A stretch of DNA of 64,000 nucleotides from Calamus simplicifolius (lineage: Eukaryota > Streptophyta > Magnoliopsida > Arecales > Arecaceae). Both the position numbers and the translations under genes were made by a program. Shown here in pieces: positions 24,234 to 35,687 of this stretch. The notes under the pieces were generated by a model. The model made no database searches. It saw only the letters and a program-made list of their open reading frames with translations, and was not told where the DNA came from. The stretch covers positions 1,111,819-1,175,818 of the forward strand of contig UESW01004570.1 of NCBI GenBank assembly GCA_900491605.1, written 5' to 3'. Position 1 is the stretch's first letter; each line of letters begins with the position of its first letter.

Positions 24234-27200
24234 CACACACACACTATTTACCTCGAAGAAGTAAAAAAATACCAGCTTGGGACCACACTAATCATAAAAA
24301 TGTTATGACAACTTAATTTGCAGGGGCATTTGACTAGGTGTTTCATTATGGAAAGGCAGTTTTGAACCTAGAGGAGGCTGGGACAGCATGTTTCAGGATT
24401 CATGGTCTGGTTTCAGCATTGTAAGGGCAATGTAATGTTTATTTGTCACTCTCTAAGTTTTTTACAAAATTAAGATCTTTTATCAGGTTGTTCTCAGCTC
24501 CTTGCTTCATCAAAAACTTGATGTGAGGAGGCCACCTTTTTTCATCTACCACTTATGATGTATGCAAGTCCAAAAGAAACAAAAAAAATAGAAGAAAAAA
24601 GAATACCAAGAAATACAATTTCAAGGAGAAAAGATACCAGGTGAGAACATTCAACAAAAAATAAGAAGATCAAATAGAAGTAACCATAATTGCAACTATG
24701 GGACAAAAGGGACAAAAAGACTGCTAATTCAAATTTAGCTAATAACCAATATAAGTATATTGAAAATGAAATTAATAAAATCACACTTTACAGCATTCAA
24801 AAATTATTTAAGATGATCAACTAATTAAAACTACAAAAGTACAAGTTAAGCAGCTCCACATCTACTAATGAAAAAGAAACAATAATAAGGATGTTCTTGG
24901 AAAAAGATATGGATGTAACAAGCTAACCATTTTTTCCAGACTTGAAAACAGCATCATGAAGGCTGTCACCCACAACCACCTTAACAGGTTCATTGTTGAC
25001 TTCAGGAATTGGCTGTGACTTCTTGAATGGTGTCAAGCTGCCATGCTGCATGCAGATAGTCAACTGAGTAATGACAGAAATTGGTTGCACAATGTTAAAT
25101 TTCATGAATCCATTCACACGTCACGCACAGTAAATAGACAAATGAGTACAATGATAAATCAACACTTCATCACGAATTAATTTGTAAGACAAGCAACAAA
25201 ACCATTACCAGGAAATCCTTCACAATGTTGCAATTTGATCAGGTTCTAAATTAGGTTTGAAATATTTCTGGCCATCACTGTCTTGTATGAGAATGGCAGG
25301 CGCCTGTTCTTCTTTCAGGCCAAAGAACTAATAATCCAAGTAAACATAAAACTATAAGAAAAGCATCAAATTATACAGGGGTAAGAAAAGAAAAGAGGGG
25401 GAAGTGAATACAACCTCGAGGACAGGTTGTGTGGCATCAAGATCAGCAATAAGAAAGCTTATGTTCTTTCCTTTGTAGAGCTCAGCAACTTTATGGTACT
25501 TGGACTTAAAAGCATCAAAATACTCATTGCTGAAATTCAGAAAAAGTAAAGCCTATCCACCACCAGATTCCAACAAAAATAACATGTCACATATGAGGGT
25601 TAAAAAAGAAGCAAGATGTAAGATTACATCAATAAATTATATAGATTTTCTGGAAGGTAATCATCAAGCATTTGCAGACAGTTACAGACAAGTATGTGCT
25701 ATAGTGCTAAGGCCTCTGAACTAAAACACCACCAATCAAACTTTGAAGATAATTAACATCATGCGGATCCCAATGGCATTTCAACCAGCAGATACAGCAA
25801 AAAAGTCTAATATAGCCTTCTAACATTAACTTACTGAAATGCAATGAAGAAAAAGTAAAAGACATGAAGCCAATTTTCCAAGAAATAAGAAACAGCTTAA
25901 TGTATACTATGCTGATCTTTGAAATATGACTGAACCAACAAATAGAGACAAATAGTTCCCTTCATCATTTACAGAACGCAGTAAAGTATACTAGAATAAA
26001 AGAAACAAGTCATGAATGGTAAAATCCTGTTCATAACTGAGGAGGAGAATCATCAGAAACCAACAAAGAGTAAAATAGACACAAAAAGAAGGCTTTACTT
26101 TAGATTTCCAAAAGAATAACAGGAATTAAACAAGAAGATTCAAAGCCAACATAGTTACAGCTTCAAAACATATGGGTCCAGAAGATCCAACATATGATCC
26201 TTGCCATGCATTTCATTAAATTGATGTTGTAACATGCTTCCTTGTAGGGAAAGAAAAAGAAATGCAAATGCCAAAAACAGAAGCTGCACTGCCTTCTGGA
26301 GCTTTACTGCAGAACCTAAACAGAAGAAATAAAGTTGCCAGCTTGATAGTGAAGCATTTTGCAAAATTTCATTATGGATCAGTTTAAGGGCATCCAAAAC
26401 TATCTAACTTTCAATCAAATATAACATAAAGTGGAGACTAGCTCGAGGAAGGATATCTAATATGCAAAATACTAATGAATAGAACTAGCTCCATATTTTG
26501 TGCATAAGACCTAAGCAATTTTGATATCACAGGTGAAAGAATTTAGGAAATTCCAGGCTTATCCTTAAATACTCTAATAGAATAAAATCATAAATGAAGC
26601 TTACATCAACATTATGTATGATGAATAACATTTTCAATTGCAACGAACAGTATCAGAATTGACCTTGCTCAAATGATTCTTGAAATGGAATGTCCTCTCT
26701 TTTAGCCAACATTTGCATATTTTATATGATGTCTATATGTAGATTTAGAATGTACAAAGCTTGGACAATTTATATTACTGCCACCAACTGGTGCTATAAC
26801 GCTTCCATGACCTTCAAAAGCAAGTAGCAACGTAACATCCAAGTGTGATTTGGCCAAAAGTTTTAATAAAAGAATATTAGAAATACCATAAGAACCTGGA
26901 ATAGCAGGATCTAAGGGTGAATTATAAATAAAGAGCGGATATGTTGATTGCCAAAGGGAGATGCCCACATTCACTCATTACAACAAGTTTACTTGTATAA
27001 ACGAAAATTCCACTTTTGGTGCATTAGAATAGTAGAGCTTTATACAAAAAAAAAGGCACAAAAATCATTGCTGCTTCTGCCTTCTATTAAACAAAATTAC
27101 TTTAGAAAAGAAAATAAGTTCTTACTTTGGCATTAGGATTGTTGAAGAATTTTCCAATATAGGGATGGTTGAATGAATCTCCATCATAAGTAGTGACCGT

Positions 27201-28848
27201 AGGCACAGTAGCAGCTTCAATGAAATTCTCTAAAGCATCCACATGAAAATCCTGCACAATAGTTTAGCAGACAAACAGAGAATCATAGAGAGATGCTTTG
27301 CTTTGTAGCAATGAGATAAATCAAAACATAAATATGCATGAATTTATCTATGTTAAAATTTGTCCGATAGTTATTCAGTGTATATGCCTGTCAGCATATG
27401 CATAACAACTGAAAATTTAAAATTAACAAACAAAAGAATCAAGGATACCTGGAAATCAATAAAAAGCTCATCAAATGGTTTGAAAAGCCTAACTATAGGG
27501 CCACTGACAGTCAAATCCCCACGTGGAAGAAACTTCGCATCCAAAGTATGGCCAAAGTCATAGTCTGATCGCAGTTTCTCAGCTACCGTCAAAAAATTTT
27601 TAAACTCCTCTCGAGAATAATCAGGGAACACCCCTACCTATAATAATGTTTAATAAGATTTCAACTCAGCATGAAACAAGATAAAATAGGATGGTGCAGG
27701 AAATTTCAACAAGGATACGGATAACTTACAATAAAAATAATTTTCTTGTCTTCGATAAGACTGCCAACATCCTCTGAGGATTTTATCTCAGATGAAGCAG
27801 GGCCATACTGTTTCTTGACATACTGAACTATACCTTCGGCTTCCCTTGGACCTTTGTATTCTTGGATGTTATTTCCTTGATTCCTTAGAATCTGAAGTGT
27901 GGGGAAGCCTCTCACCTCATACTTTTCGGCAAGCTCTTTGTTTTTCTCATCGTTGACATCAACTTTAGCAAGAATAATCGGGGGGTCAAGCTTACTCAGT
28001 ATCGATGCAGCTTTCTCATACTGCAGGTACAATATCCCACCAAAACATCGTAAAGGAATTAGAATGCAGTCCTAATCGAGTAACAAATGTGCATATAAAT
28101 TCTTATATCACATGGGTGATTCTCAGATGAATCATTACCTCTGGAGCAAGCTTTTTGCAATGGCCACACCTGTCACAACAACAGCCAGTATATCACAGTC
28201 AGTATTGGATATATGCCGCATCTATAGAAAAAATATAACCCCGCGCGTACATACAACAAGCTCCTAGCCTACTAACAAAACAGAGCGCGATCTATATATA
28301 ATCGAATCAGCATTACAGTTACAATAAAATATAATCACAGAAGATCACTTGCACAATAACATTTTTTCGATTATTCCTTTGTCAATATAGGATTCTTTAT
28401 CCTTCTGAATTGGATGAGAAAAATCCTATATACGTAATATTGCTTTTTTACAGGAAAAAAAATTCCGGAAGGCACTAATATCTCGAAACTCAAACAAAGA
28501 TCCGTTCCGATACACCCCGAAAAATCCCATTTCCACGAAAAGGTCAATCCGATCGACCATCCAAACCACAAGAATCGGTTTTGCCAAGAGAAGCATAGTA
28601 GATAAAGAAAGAGAGAGAGGGTTCGGTTACCATGGGGCGTAGAACTCGACGACGATGAAGGGGTGTTGGGCGACGGTGTCCGAGAAGTTGGAGGCGTCGA
28701 GGGTGAGCACCGCCGACTCCTCCACGGCTTCGGCGCCAGCCTCCTCCACGGCTTCGGCGCCAGCCTCCTCCGATCGCGCCGGCGACAGGGACGAGAACAC
28801 GAGGAACGCCAAGAAGGCGGCCCAGATCGAAACCCTCGAAACCGCCAT
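22044..28848 (-). CDS. PDIL1-1: Protein disulfide isomerase, PDIL1-type, ER-retained (KDEL)
   Basis: Oxidises and isomerises disulfides in proteins folding in the ER lumen. Ten exons in gene order: 28631-28848, 28139-28169, 27730-28020, 27449-27637, 27126-27251, 25415-25552, 25209-25327, 24928-25045, 23566-23678, 22044-22247, all GT-AG. A signal peptide (MAVSRVSIWAAFLAFLVFSS) leads a short acidic segment. The a domain has FYAPWCGHCKKLAP, with the CGHC on the 31-nt second exon. The b and b' domains follow (VGVFPDYS, then ALLFLNFS), then the a' domain (LLEFYAPWCGHCKTLAP), and the protein ends VKDEL. In exon 7 one base is missing near 25224 (IAT then VKDFL in another frame). The corrected length is 1548 nt, 515 residues, normal for the a-b-b'-a' class. 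The upstream region carries ER-stress and ACGT elements. Choice among PDIL1 paralogues is less certain than the family. Confidence 0.95.
23970..24002. repeat. (CA)n microsatellite in PDI intron 9
   Basis: About 16 CA units, preceded by a degenerate CACACGCGCACACG stretch. It lies in the intron 23679-24927. Confidence 0.95.
24199..24244. repeat. (TC)n-(AC)n compound microsatellite in PDI intron 9
   Basis: A TC run passes directly into an AC run. It lies about 200 bases from the (CA)n tract, and similar 'ctAgaCTTaGCTACATTtAgaTg' type words occur beside both (near 24008 and 24171), suggesting a local duplication. Confidence 0.9.
28717..28771 (-). repeat. 24-bp perfect tandem duplication in PDI exon 1
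   Basis: Two identical 24-bp units (28717-28740 and 28741-28764) plus 7 bases of a third. In frame they encode EEAGAEAV twice, right after the predicted signal peptide, and lengthen the acidic N-terminal segment. Confidence 0.95.
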
Positions 28849-28924
28849 GCGAGTGAGAAACAAGAACGCTCGCGCTCCCTCCCGCTCTTTCACGATATCG
28901 ATTGAAAACACTACAAGCGAGCGA

Positions 28925-28932
28925 CTTAAATA
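28925..28932 (-). promoter_or_regulatory. TATA box of the PDI gene
   Basis: TATTTAAG on the minus strand in a GC-rich surround, about 80 bases upstream of the ATG. A start site about 30 bases downstream would give a leader of roughly 50 bases. Confidence 0.6.
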
Positions 28933-29040
28933 GGGGACCTCCAAGAATGCGATACTGGCCGAGCGAGGAGGCGGGTGAAAAACGCACCCATGCCATGCGT
29001 TACGCATGTTGATGGAGGGCACCGTGACACGAAACGTAAA

Positions 29041-29066
29041 TTACGTCAAATGGAAATCGACACGTG
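29041..29066 (-). promoter_or_regulatory. ACGT-core bZIP sites upstream of PDI
   Basis: TTACGTCA (29041-29048, TGACGTAA on the gene strand) and CACGTG (29061-29066) lie about 200 bases upstream of the ATG. Plant bZIP factors, including ER-stress regulators, bind ACGT cores. Presence is certain; function is inferred. Confidence 0.45.
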
Positions 29067-29281
29067 CCGTCTTAAAAGTGTTTAGCAATGGAGTTGCCGT
29101 ACGCGTCTGTCGATGCTTGACGATAGAGAAGTTTTATGTTTTTTCTCTTGCAGCGGATCCTTGATATTTTATGGGATTTGTTTTTTTATTTTTTGAGATG
29201 GGGTGAAGTTATAGACCTACGGGGACCTGATGGCGAGAAACCTGACAGAGAGACCAGAGGAGGACATCAGCTAAGAGATGT

Positions 29282-29289
29282 CCACGTGG
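29282..29289. promoter_or_regulatory. Palindromic G-box CCACGTGG upstream of PDI
   Basis: An exact eight-base palindrome about 435 bases upstream of the PDI start codon, between the proximal ACGT pair and the ERSE. Confidence 0.45.
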
Positions 29290-29423
29290 AACCACGAGGA
29301 GTGGGTTTGTCGAAGGTGTTTATCCGTGGTCTTCTTAGAATTGTATTTGTTTCGCGTGACTTCCCGTGGACCCCAAGCGGTGGCGGCTCGTTGTGGTCCG
29401 ATTTTTGCCGTGGTACCGTCCAA

Positions 29424-29442
29424 CGTGGCGCAATGTCATTGG
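29424..29442 (-). promoter_or_regulatory. ER-stress response element (ERSE), perfect CCAAT-N9-CCACG
   Basis: The plus strand reads CGTGG, nine bases, ATTGG. On the gene strand this is CCAAT-N9-CCACG with exact spacing. ERSE is bound by NF-Y plus a bZIP factor (bZIP28/bZIP60 class in plants) and is typical of ER chaperone promoters. It lies about 580 bases upstream of the PDI ATG, further than most, but its pairing with an ER folding gene supports it. Confidence 0.7.
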
Positions 29443-29640
29443 ACCGTCGACTTGGCCTTTTCACGTAATGAACTGGATGGTGACGACTCTTGGGCCGCGT
29501 AGCTGAGAGAAGTACGTAGCGGGACTTAGAAATTTTGGTGCAGGACGGATCGTACAGCGAAGGTCCGTCGGTTTCCGGTGACTGGCTGTCACCGGCGGGT
29601 GCCCGCGGCTTGCCGCCTGAGACCGGAGATTTCTTTCTCA

Positions 29641-30750
29641 AGTAAAGTTCTAGCGGGGATTTTTTTTTTCCTTACTTTTTTAATTATTTTAAGATATAAT
29701 TTAATGTCATAATAAATTATAATAAATAGATCTATGTCAACAGATTTAGTATTTATATTGTTGCTAACTTTGCAACGAGAGTGCATGACTCTTCCGTTTA
29801 TTAAAATGGGCAGCATTTATGGGTGTTTGAGATTCGATTTTTTTATTTTTATTTTTATTTTTTTCCTCTCCGGTAAAATAAATTATAATAATATATGGAA
29901 TATATGAGATTCGATTTTTTTTTCCCTTCCCCCTCTCTCCTATAGCTATTTTAAAATAATATATATAGTAATAAATAAATCATAACAAATGAAAATTATT
30001 ATATATATAAATAATTAATAACAAATATTTATTATATATTAATTAGCAATTAGTTTTTTTAATAAAAGAATATCTAGCTCTATATTTTACATGAAGTTAA
30101 ACCTCATGCAATCATATAATTTATAGGAGAGAAAAGTTCTATCCTACTCAAAATTCATGAAAAAATATTGAATCTTAGAAAAAAATTAACCATAAAACCT
30201 CACTAAGAGCTGTGTATTTGATTAAAAATTTTAAAACTTGAAAATAAAAGAGTGATTCCTTATTGATAATAAAATTTGACTTTTGAATAACAAAGTGACT
30301 GAAATTTTCTATATAGATTTTTTTTTCTTACTAAAATTTTAAAAACATTAAATAAACTAAAAGAAGATTATTAGGATAGAAAGCAATTGATTTATCCACC
30401 TCATGGAGGGCCATAAAATCCAATAAAAATAAATTTTGATACACAAAAAATACCTCCTTTAAATACTTTATTTTTGTTTTTAAAATTATTTTTTATTAAA
30501 AAATAGTAAAGAAGCCTCAAATCTTTTTCTAGATAGATTGCTTCCATGTTAAAAATCTTTCTGTGTTAAAACTTAAAAAAATAGAAAATCAAAAAAAAAG
30601 AAAAGATTTATCCACTCACGTCACGAACAAATTCAAACTAACTAGACTCTTTTAAATAGATTATTTCACCATTAAAAATTATTTCTCTTTTTTTTATTGA
30701 TGCTAGTTAAGATTTTTTTAATAATTAATGATTTTTAGGATTAGAAAGAG
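29641..30750. other. AT-rich intergenic DNA
   Basis: A sharp drop from the GC-rich PDI upstream region to AT-rich sequence with many A/T homopolymers. No gene seen. Confidence 0.6.
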
Positions 30751-30779
30751 TTTTTTTTTGATACAAACGTGCGATCACA

Positions 30780-32355
30780 CCCTTCTGGGGTGAGTCAAAC
30801 CCAATATATGAGAGTACAAAATTTGAGAGAGAAGAGTGATGGGCCACCCGGCCAGCTACCCAGTCGCCGCTAAGTTAGCTTTCCAATAGATGTGCGGGTG
30901 GTCTCAGCCTGACAAAGCATAGTCCAAATATCGTGGAGCAGAGGTGTGGAAGAGCACTAATCACCAGAGTCCTGATAGAGCCAACTAATAACAGTGGTGG
31001 AATCCCCCTCAATGATCATTCTGCGGCTCCCCAGACTGCGAATGGCAAAAGATATACCGGCCCATGCCGCATACAACTCCACTAAGGGACCGATAGATCA
31101 AGAAGCCGAAGCCACCCGCAGCTATCATCAACCCATCCGCCCCACGGATCACAAAGCCCGAACCAGCAACTCTACCACGGACACTCCTATCAAAGTTGAT
31201 TTTGATAAACCCTAGGGGTGGGGGCTCCCAAAAGATAAAGATCGTCTGCTGGTGCGCTACCAAGACAGCAGGAGAGCCCCAGCTTCCAGGGTCGTCAGAA
31301 CCAAGAACTGTTTGATGAAGAGTGTACTCCGCAGAGAGGGACAAAGCAGTCTGAATAAGCCCAAGAGGGGGAGCAACCTCATCAGAGAAAATGATCTGGT
31401 TCCAAGATAACCAGACCTGGTAAGCTATGTAAGCAGCTGAGGTGCCCACCTTCAAGATACCCTTCCAAATGTCAAGCCTGATCAATCGCAGAAAAGAGTT
31501 GCGACTAGGGCCACTCCCATCACCCCAGAGATCGAACCCCGAAGTCTGCCAAATCAGTCTTGCTCTACCGCACAAGAAAATAGCATGATCAATGGTCTCA
31601 TCGTCTAGCCCACAAAGAGGATACGTAGGCTGGATCGATATACCCCTCCTAGATAGCAGAGAACACGTAGGGAGGCAATCCCAAGCTATTTTCCAGATGA
31701 AGAGGCGAACTTTGGGGTGAATGGGAAGCTTCCATATCCAAGAAACATCCAGAGTAAGTTTGGGCTGAGGTATGTAAGCCTTCACAAGATCTCTGATAGG
31801 AGCACAAGTCGAAATAGATCTCCTCCATAAGGTGGTGTCAGGAATATGACCCGAAATCAGAGGAATAGAAAGAATACGCCGACATAGCTATTCACCAAAC
31901 AGAGAGGACACCAAAGAAGGATGCCAAGCATGACGATCATGAGCAATTAAATCAGTAACTCTCATACTACTGGGTATATCAGAGCTCACAAAAGTAGGCC
32001 ACCGGATAAGGGGAAGATCTGCAATCCAAGTATCACAGACAGCATCAACAGAGGCACCGTCACCAATCATCCATGAGATGTTAGACAGGATGGCGGGACC
32101 ATAATGACAGACCTCTTTCCAGAAGAAAGAGTATCCCCGAATAGACTGAGGATAAGTAGAAGGGGTCCAGTCTCCATATTTGGCACGAATAAACAAACTC
32201 CACAAGCAGTGCGAATCAAGCAGGAACCACGAAGCATGTCTAGCAATCAAAGCCTCCCTCCTAACTATGAGAGAGTGGATCCCAAGCCCTCCTTCTGAAA
32301 TCGACAAATAAACAGTGTCCCAAGCCATAAGGTGGATACCATGACCAGCCTGCAT
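30780..32355 (-). pseudogene. LINE ORF2 C-terminal part: RVT zinc-finger region and RNase H remnant
   Basis: 31888-32355 encodes the post-RT region (WDTVYLSISEGGLGIHSL, SWMIGDGASVDAVCDTWI). 31009-31785 encodes the zf-RVT region (IWKLPIHPKVRLFIWKIAWD, then CGLDDETIDHAIFLC) and passes into an RNase H start (INFDRSVRGRVAGSGFVIRG). A frame change follows, and the other frame carries ELYAAWAGISFAIRSL and IIEGDSTTVISWL before a stop. A stop also separates the two main frames near 31888. This is typical of plant L1 elements with a terminal RNase H. Confidence 0.8.
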
Positions 32356-32361
32356 AGAGCC

Positions 32362-33608
32362 TCAGAGGAAATCTCGGAAATATCTCTCCAACCTCCTCAG
32401 ACAAGATACCGGAACAGCATCATTAGATAAAATGTAGATCGGGAGCGAAGTAAGCACAGATCGAATAAGGGTGAGCCTGGCCATCATAGATAACCCAGTG
32501 ACCTGCCAGCCATCCAACCGGACCCGGACACGGCGCTCAAGGTCACTGAAGTCAGTACTATGTGGCCGCCTCCTAGTGATGGTAATCCCCATATAGGAAA
32601 GACAGTTAGCCTGCATAGAGATATCCAAGATTTGCATAATAAATCCCCTGACAGCGAGTTTGTTTTCGAACTGAAGCAAATCACTGATTTACTGAGGTTT
32701 ACTTGTTGACCAGAAGCCCGACAATAAGAGTGAATGACTGTGGCAAAAATAGAAGCATTGAAGGTAGTGGCACTGCCCAAGAGGATACAATCACCAGCAA
32801 ATAGAAGATGAGAGAGTAAGGGCCCATTAGGCCCTCCGTTATAAGGAACAAACGAGAGATCCTGCTGAGCTAGAGAAAGAACCCGAGATAACACATCAGC
32901 ATATAAAATGAGCAAGAACGGAGATAAAGGACATCCCTGCCTCAGTCCAACAGCTGAATGAAACAACTCCGTCTGGCCATCATTGACAATAATAGAGAAG
33001 GACGGCCGATGAACACAAGCCCTAATCCAGACAATAAAGAGATCAGTAAATCCAAACTCCTGAAGAGTGCGATAGAGAAAATCCCAGCTCAGTCTATCAT
33101 AAGCTCTCTCCATATCCAGCTTCACTGCCATAAGACACCGATGAGAAGGGGCACGATGAAGGTCATGTATGAACTCTTGAGCAAGCAACACATTATCAGA
33201 GATACAACGACCTCTGAGGAAAACCCCTTGCTCAGGGGAGATAAGGCGAGGAATCACCCGCCTCAACCGAGAACCAATAGACGAGCGCAGACCTTGTATA
33301 AAATAGTACATAAACTAATCGGCCGATAGTGCTGAGGAATAGAAGCATCTGGACGTTTAGGCACCAAGGTGACAAAGGTCCGGTTCCAGTCAGAGGGAAT
33401 AGATTTAGACAAAAAAACCATTTGGATAGCCTTCACAATATCCTGGCTCACAATATCCCAATAGTGGCAGAAGAAAAAGGGGAGAAAACCATCAGGTCCA
33501 GGGGCCTTATCAGATCCAAGGTCCCATAAAGCCATCCTAATCTCCTCCGAGGTAACAGGCCTAGTGAGAAGGTTGTTCTCAGTATAGGGAGAAATAAACT
33601 CCGAGGCA
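32362..33608 (-). pseudogene. LINE reverse transcriptase, catalytic motif altered
   Basis: Motifs in order: DKAPGPDGF, FVTLVPKR, YRPISLCTILYKV, then in a shifted frame SPEQGVFLRGRCISDNVLLA, KLDMERAYDRLSWDFL (motif A), GLRQGCPLSPFLLILYADVL (motif B) and LLFAGDCILLG, where plant LINEs normally have FADD. Frame changes occur near 33265-33311 and near 32500-32680. The Asp-to-Gly change in FADD removes a metal-binding residue, so the enzyme would be inactive even with the frame intact. Confidence 0.85.
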
Positions 33609-34117
33609 TGCATATTTTTAAAATTTGATAACTATTATCAATGCGGAAGCTAAAAGATTACATATTAATCTGTCTAATATGCATCAAGATCATATCTTTG
33701 CCTTATATATAGGATCGCTTGATCTAAAATATGCATATAAATAATCATCAAGATCATATCTTGATCCTCAACGTAAGAAGTCGTACTTCTTGCCTTGAAT
33801 CATGCCTTAAGGTTTAGGGATCATATCACTTACCTTAAGGATAGTTGGTAAATCCTTTTGTGCTCTGTAGCCGTTCAATCGTCCGGCCTCTAGTATCGTC
33901 CACGTGAAGCCCCGAATGATCGGATTTCCAAGAGTGCTAGCTCGTGGAAAAATGACTTTGCTGATCTTGAATCCTCTCACTTGAATCTTCCTTCAAGATC
34001 CACCAAGCTTTTGCTAACACCAGAATCACCAGGATTTTTAATTCTAACCTTTTTAGAATTACAATCCACGACATGTCGTGTGTTGTTGTTCTGTGTAATC
34101 TGATGAGGGATGTGCTC

Positions 34118-34125
34118 TATTTATA
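34118..34125 (-). promoter_or_regulatory. TATA box of the inserted LTR
   Basis: TATAAATA in the context ACTATAAATAGAGC on the minus strand, within the LTR and in the element's own orientation. It would mark the U3/R boundary about 30 bases downstream. Confidence 0.6.
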
Positions 34126-34135
34126 GTCTCATTTC

Positions 34136-34400
34136 AGCCTGCCCATTGAATTCTGACATTAAGAATTCCATCATTTGGCAAAAAGCAAAGAGACGCCGAA
34201 CCAAAGAGCCGTGACGCTTGGTTAATTCCGACGTTCGATGAAAACCAAGGATGAAAACCAAGGAGATGTAGCATTTTGTTAATTCTGACGTCGGTGAGAA
34301 CTAAAGAGATGTGAATTCTAACACTTAGAATTCTATCGCCTGGTTGATTCAAAGAGGCATATTAATTCCACTTTAATTCTAACATTTAGAATTCCGATGG
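34136..34400. repeat. Degenerate internal repeats with GAATTC/TTAATTC words in the LTR
   Basis: Imperfect repeated blocks built around (T)TAATTCTRACRT and AGAATTCC with AAAGAGAYG spacers, four or five copies, just upstream of the LTR TATA box in element orientation. They could be U3 enhancer-type repeats. Confidence 0.5.
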
Positions 34401-35687
34401 AAATAGTTTAGAGAGGATTAAATTAATTAATACATTAAATTCTAAATGAGAATTTAATCTCTCATACATTAGTTAACTCATCATGTGAGATACTTATGCG
34501 AGAGGTTTGGGTTCAGGTGATGGTTTAATCTGATCTGAATTTATTGGACTGAACCCACATAGATCATGGTCCTAGCTCAAATCAAATTTGGCTAGTCCTG
34601 AATCTATTTAAATCCAAATCAAGTCTAATTTCAAATTAATATTTGAAATTGATTAGTCCTTCTAATAGACTTAAACCAAATTGAATCTTATTCACTTGTA
34701 CTTAACCCAATTGAGATAATTCAATCAATCAAATTGATTAATTAAATCATATACGATTCTCAATCGTTGATCAGCAAATAGATCATCCTAGGAAACTTCT
34801 ATGCGTGTGACTCTCTAGGTTCGAACCTAAGCCGGTAGCATAGAAACAACTTTCTATACTAATCGATGTGCCCATCTAGCAATGAAACCTGACGTCCGGA
34901 TAGGTCGAAGAGTTGCCGAGCAAACTCCAAGAACCCTAAGAAACAGTTATCGTATAATTCATCCTCTTGACCACAAATGCTAAGGATGGCTTAAGAGCCT
35001 GTCAACTCTAAACAGCGAATCCATAAAGTGATTTCAATTTTAGTGATCATGTGACTTTCACATAAAGTGCCTTGGCCAAGGTCTTGCTAAATTGAAACAC
35101 AAGTATTTCCCTTTTAACGAGATATGTCAAATTCCATCTCAATCCACAACTGACTACTACAAGTACTTGACTGCACCCAGTAACCTTTCATAGTTGGATT
35201 AGAAATCCAGGTGGTCCGGCACCTAAGTACAATGAGTTGCTTGCAAGTCACCGGTTGTGATCTTCAGGTCTAAAGGATACTTATACCCATATCTTCTTGG
35301 ATTAACTCTTGACAGCAGAGTATCCGGAAATGAGTCACGTTCGGTGAAATGTACTCCTACACTTTCACCTGTATGTCATACTAGTGTCTCTACACTCCTT
35401 GGTTAAGAGGACAACTAACAAATATGATATACAACGTCCTATAATTGATAGTACTATGGCCCTGTCATAGTATATCATTTGATCGTGAACTCTTTTAAGG
35501 ACCTTCAAAGATAAATCCACCTTTATCATGAAGGAAGATTCTGAGGGCTTCATTACTATTAGGAGTTTTAAGAAGATGTTCTTGTAATGAATAAACTGCC
35601 AAATAACTTTTATTAATATATCAATTTATATACAATTTACATTAGCACAATCATCAAATGATTGGCTTTAGGATACAAATCCCAACA

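Larger units (their letters stand above)
33609..35687 (-). mobile_element. Long LTR (probably solo, Copia-type) inserted in the LINE
   Basis: On the minus strand it begins TGTTGGGATTTGTATCC and ends near ATATGCA, about 2.08 kb, with no coding capacity. The TGTTGGGATT start is common in plant Copia LTRs. A TATA box lies at 34118-34125. The flanks do not show a clean 5-bp duplication: CTCCGA near 33599 and CTCAGA at 35688 are similar but offset, so the left edge is uncertain by about ten bases. No second LTR or internal domain is present, so a solo LTR is most likely. Confidence 0.65.

Noticed and set aside
28627..29022. Upstream extension of PDI exon 1 to an earlier ATG
   Set aside because: The extension passes through the TATA box and promoter; the internal ATG at 28846-28848 gives a proper signal peptide.
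34818..34827. GGTTCGAACC resembling a tRNA T-loop
   Set aside because: No acceptor stem, anticodon arm or D arm around it; it lies inside the long LTR.
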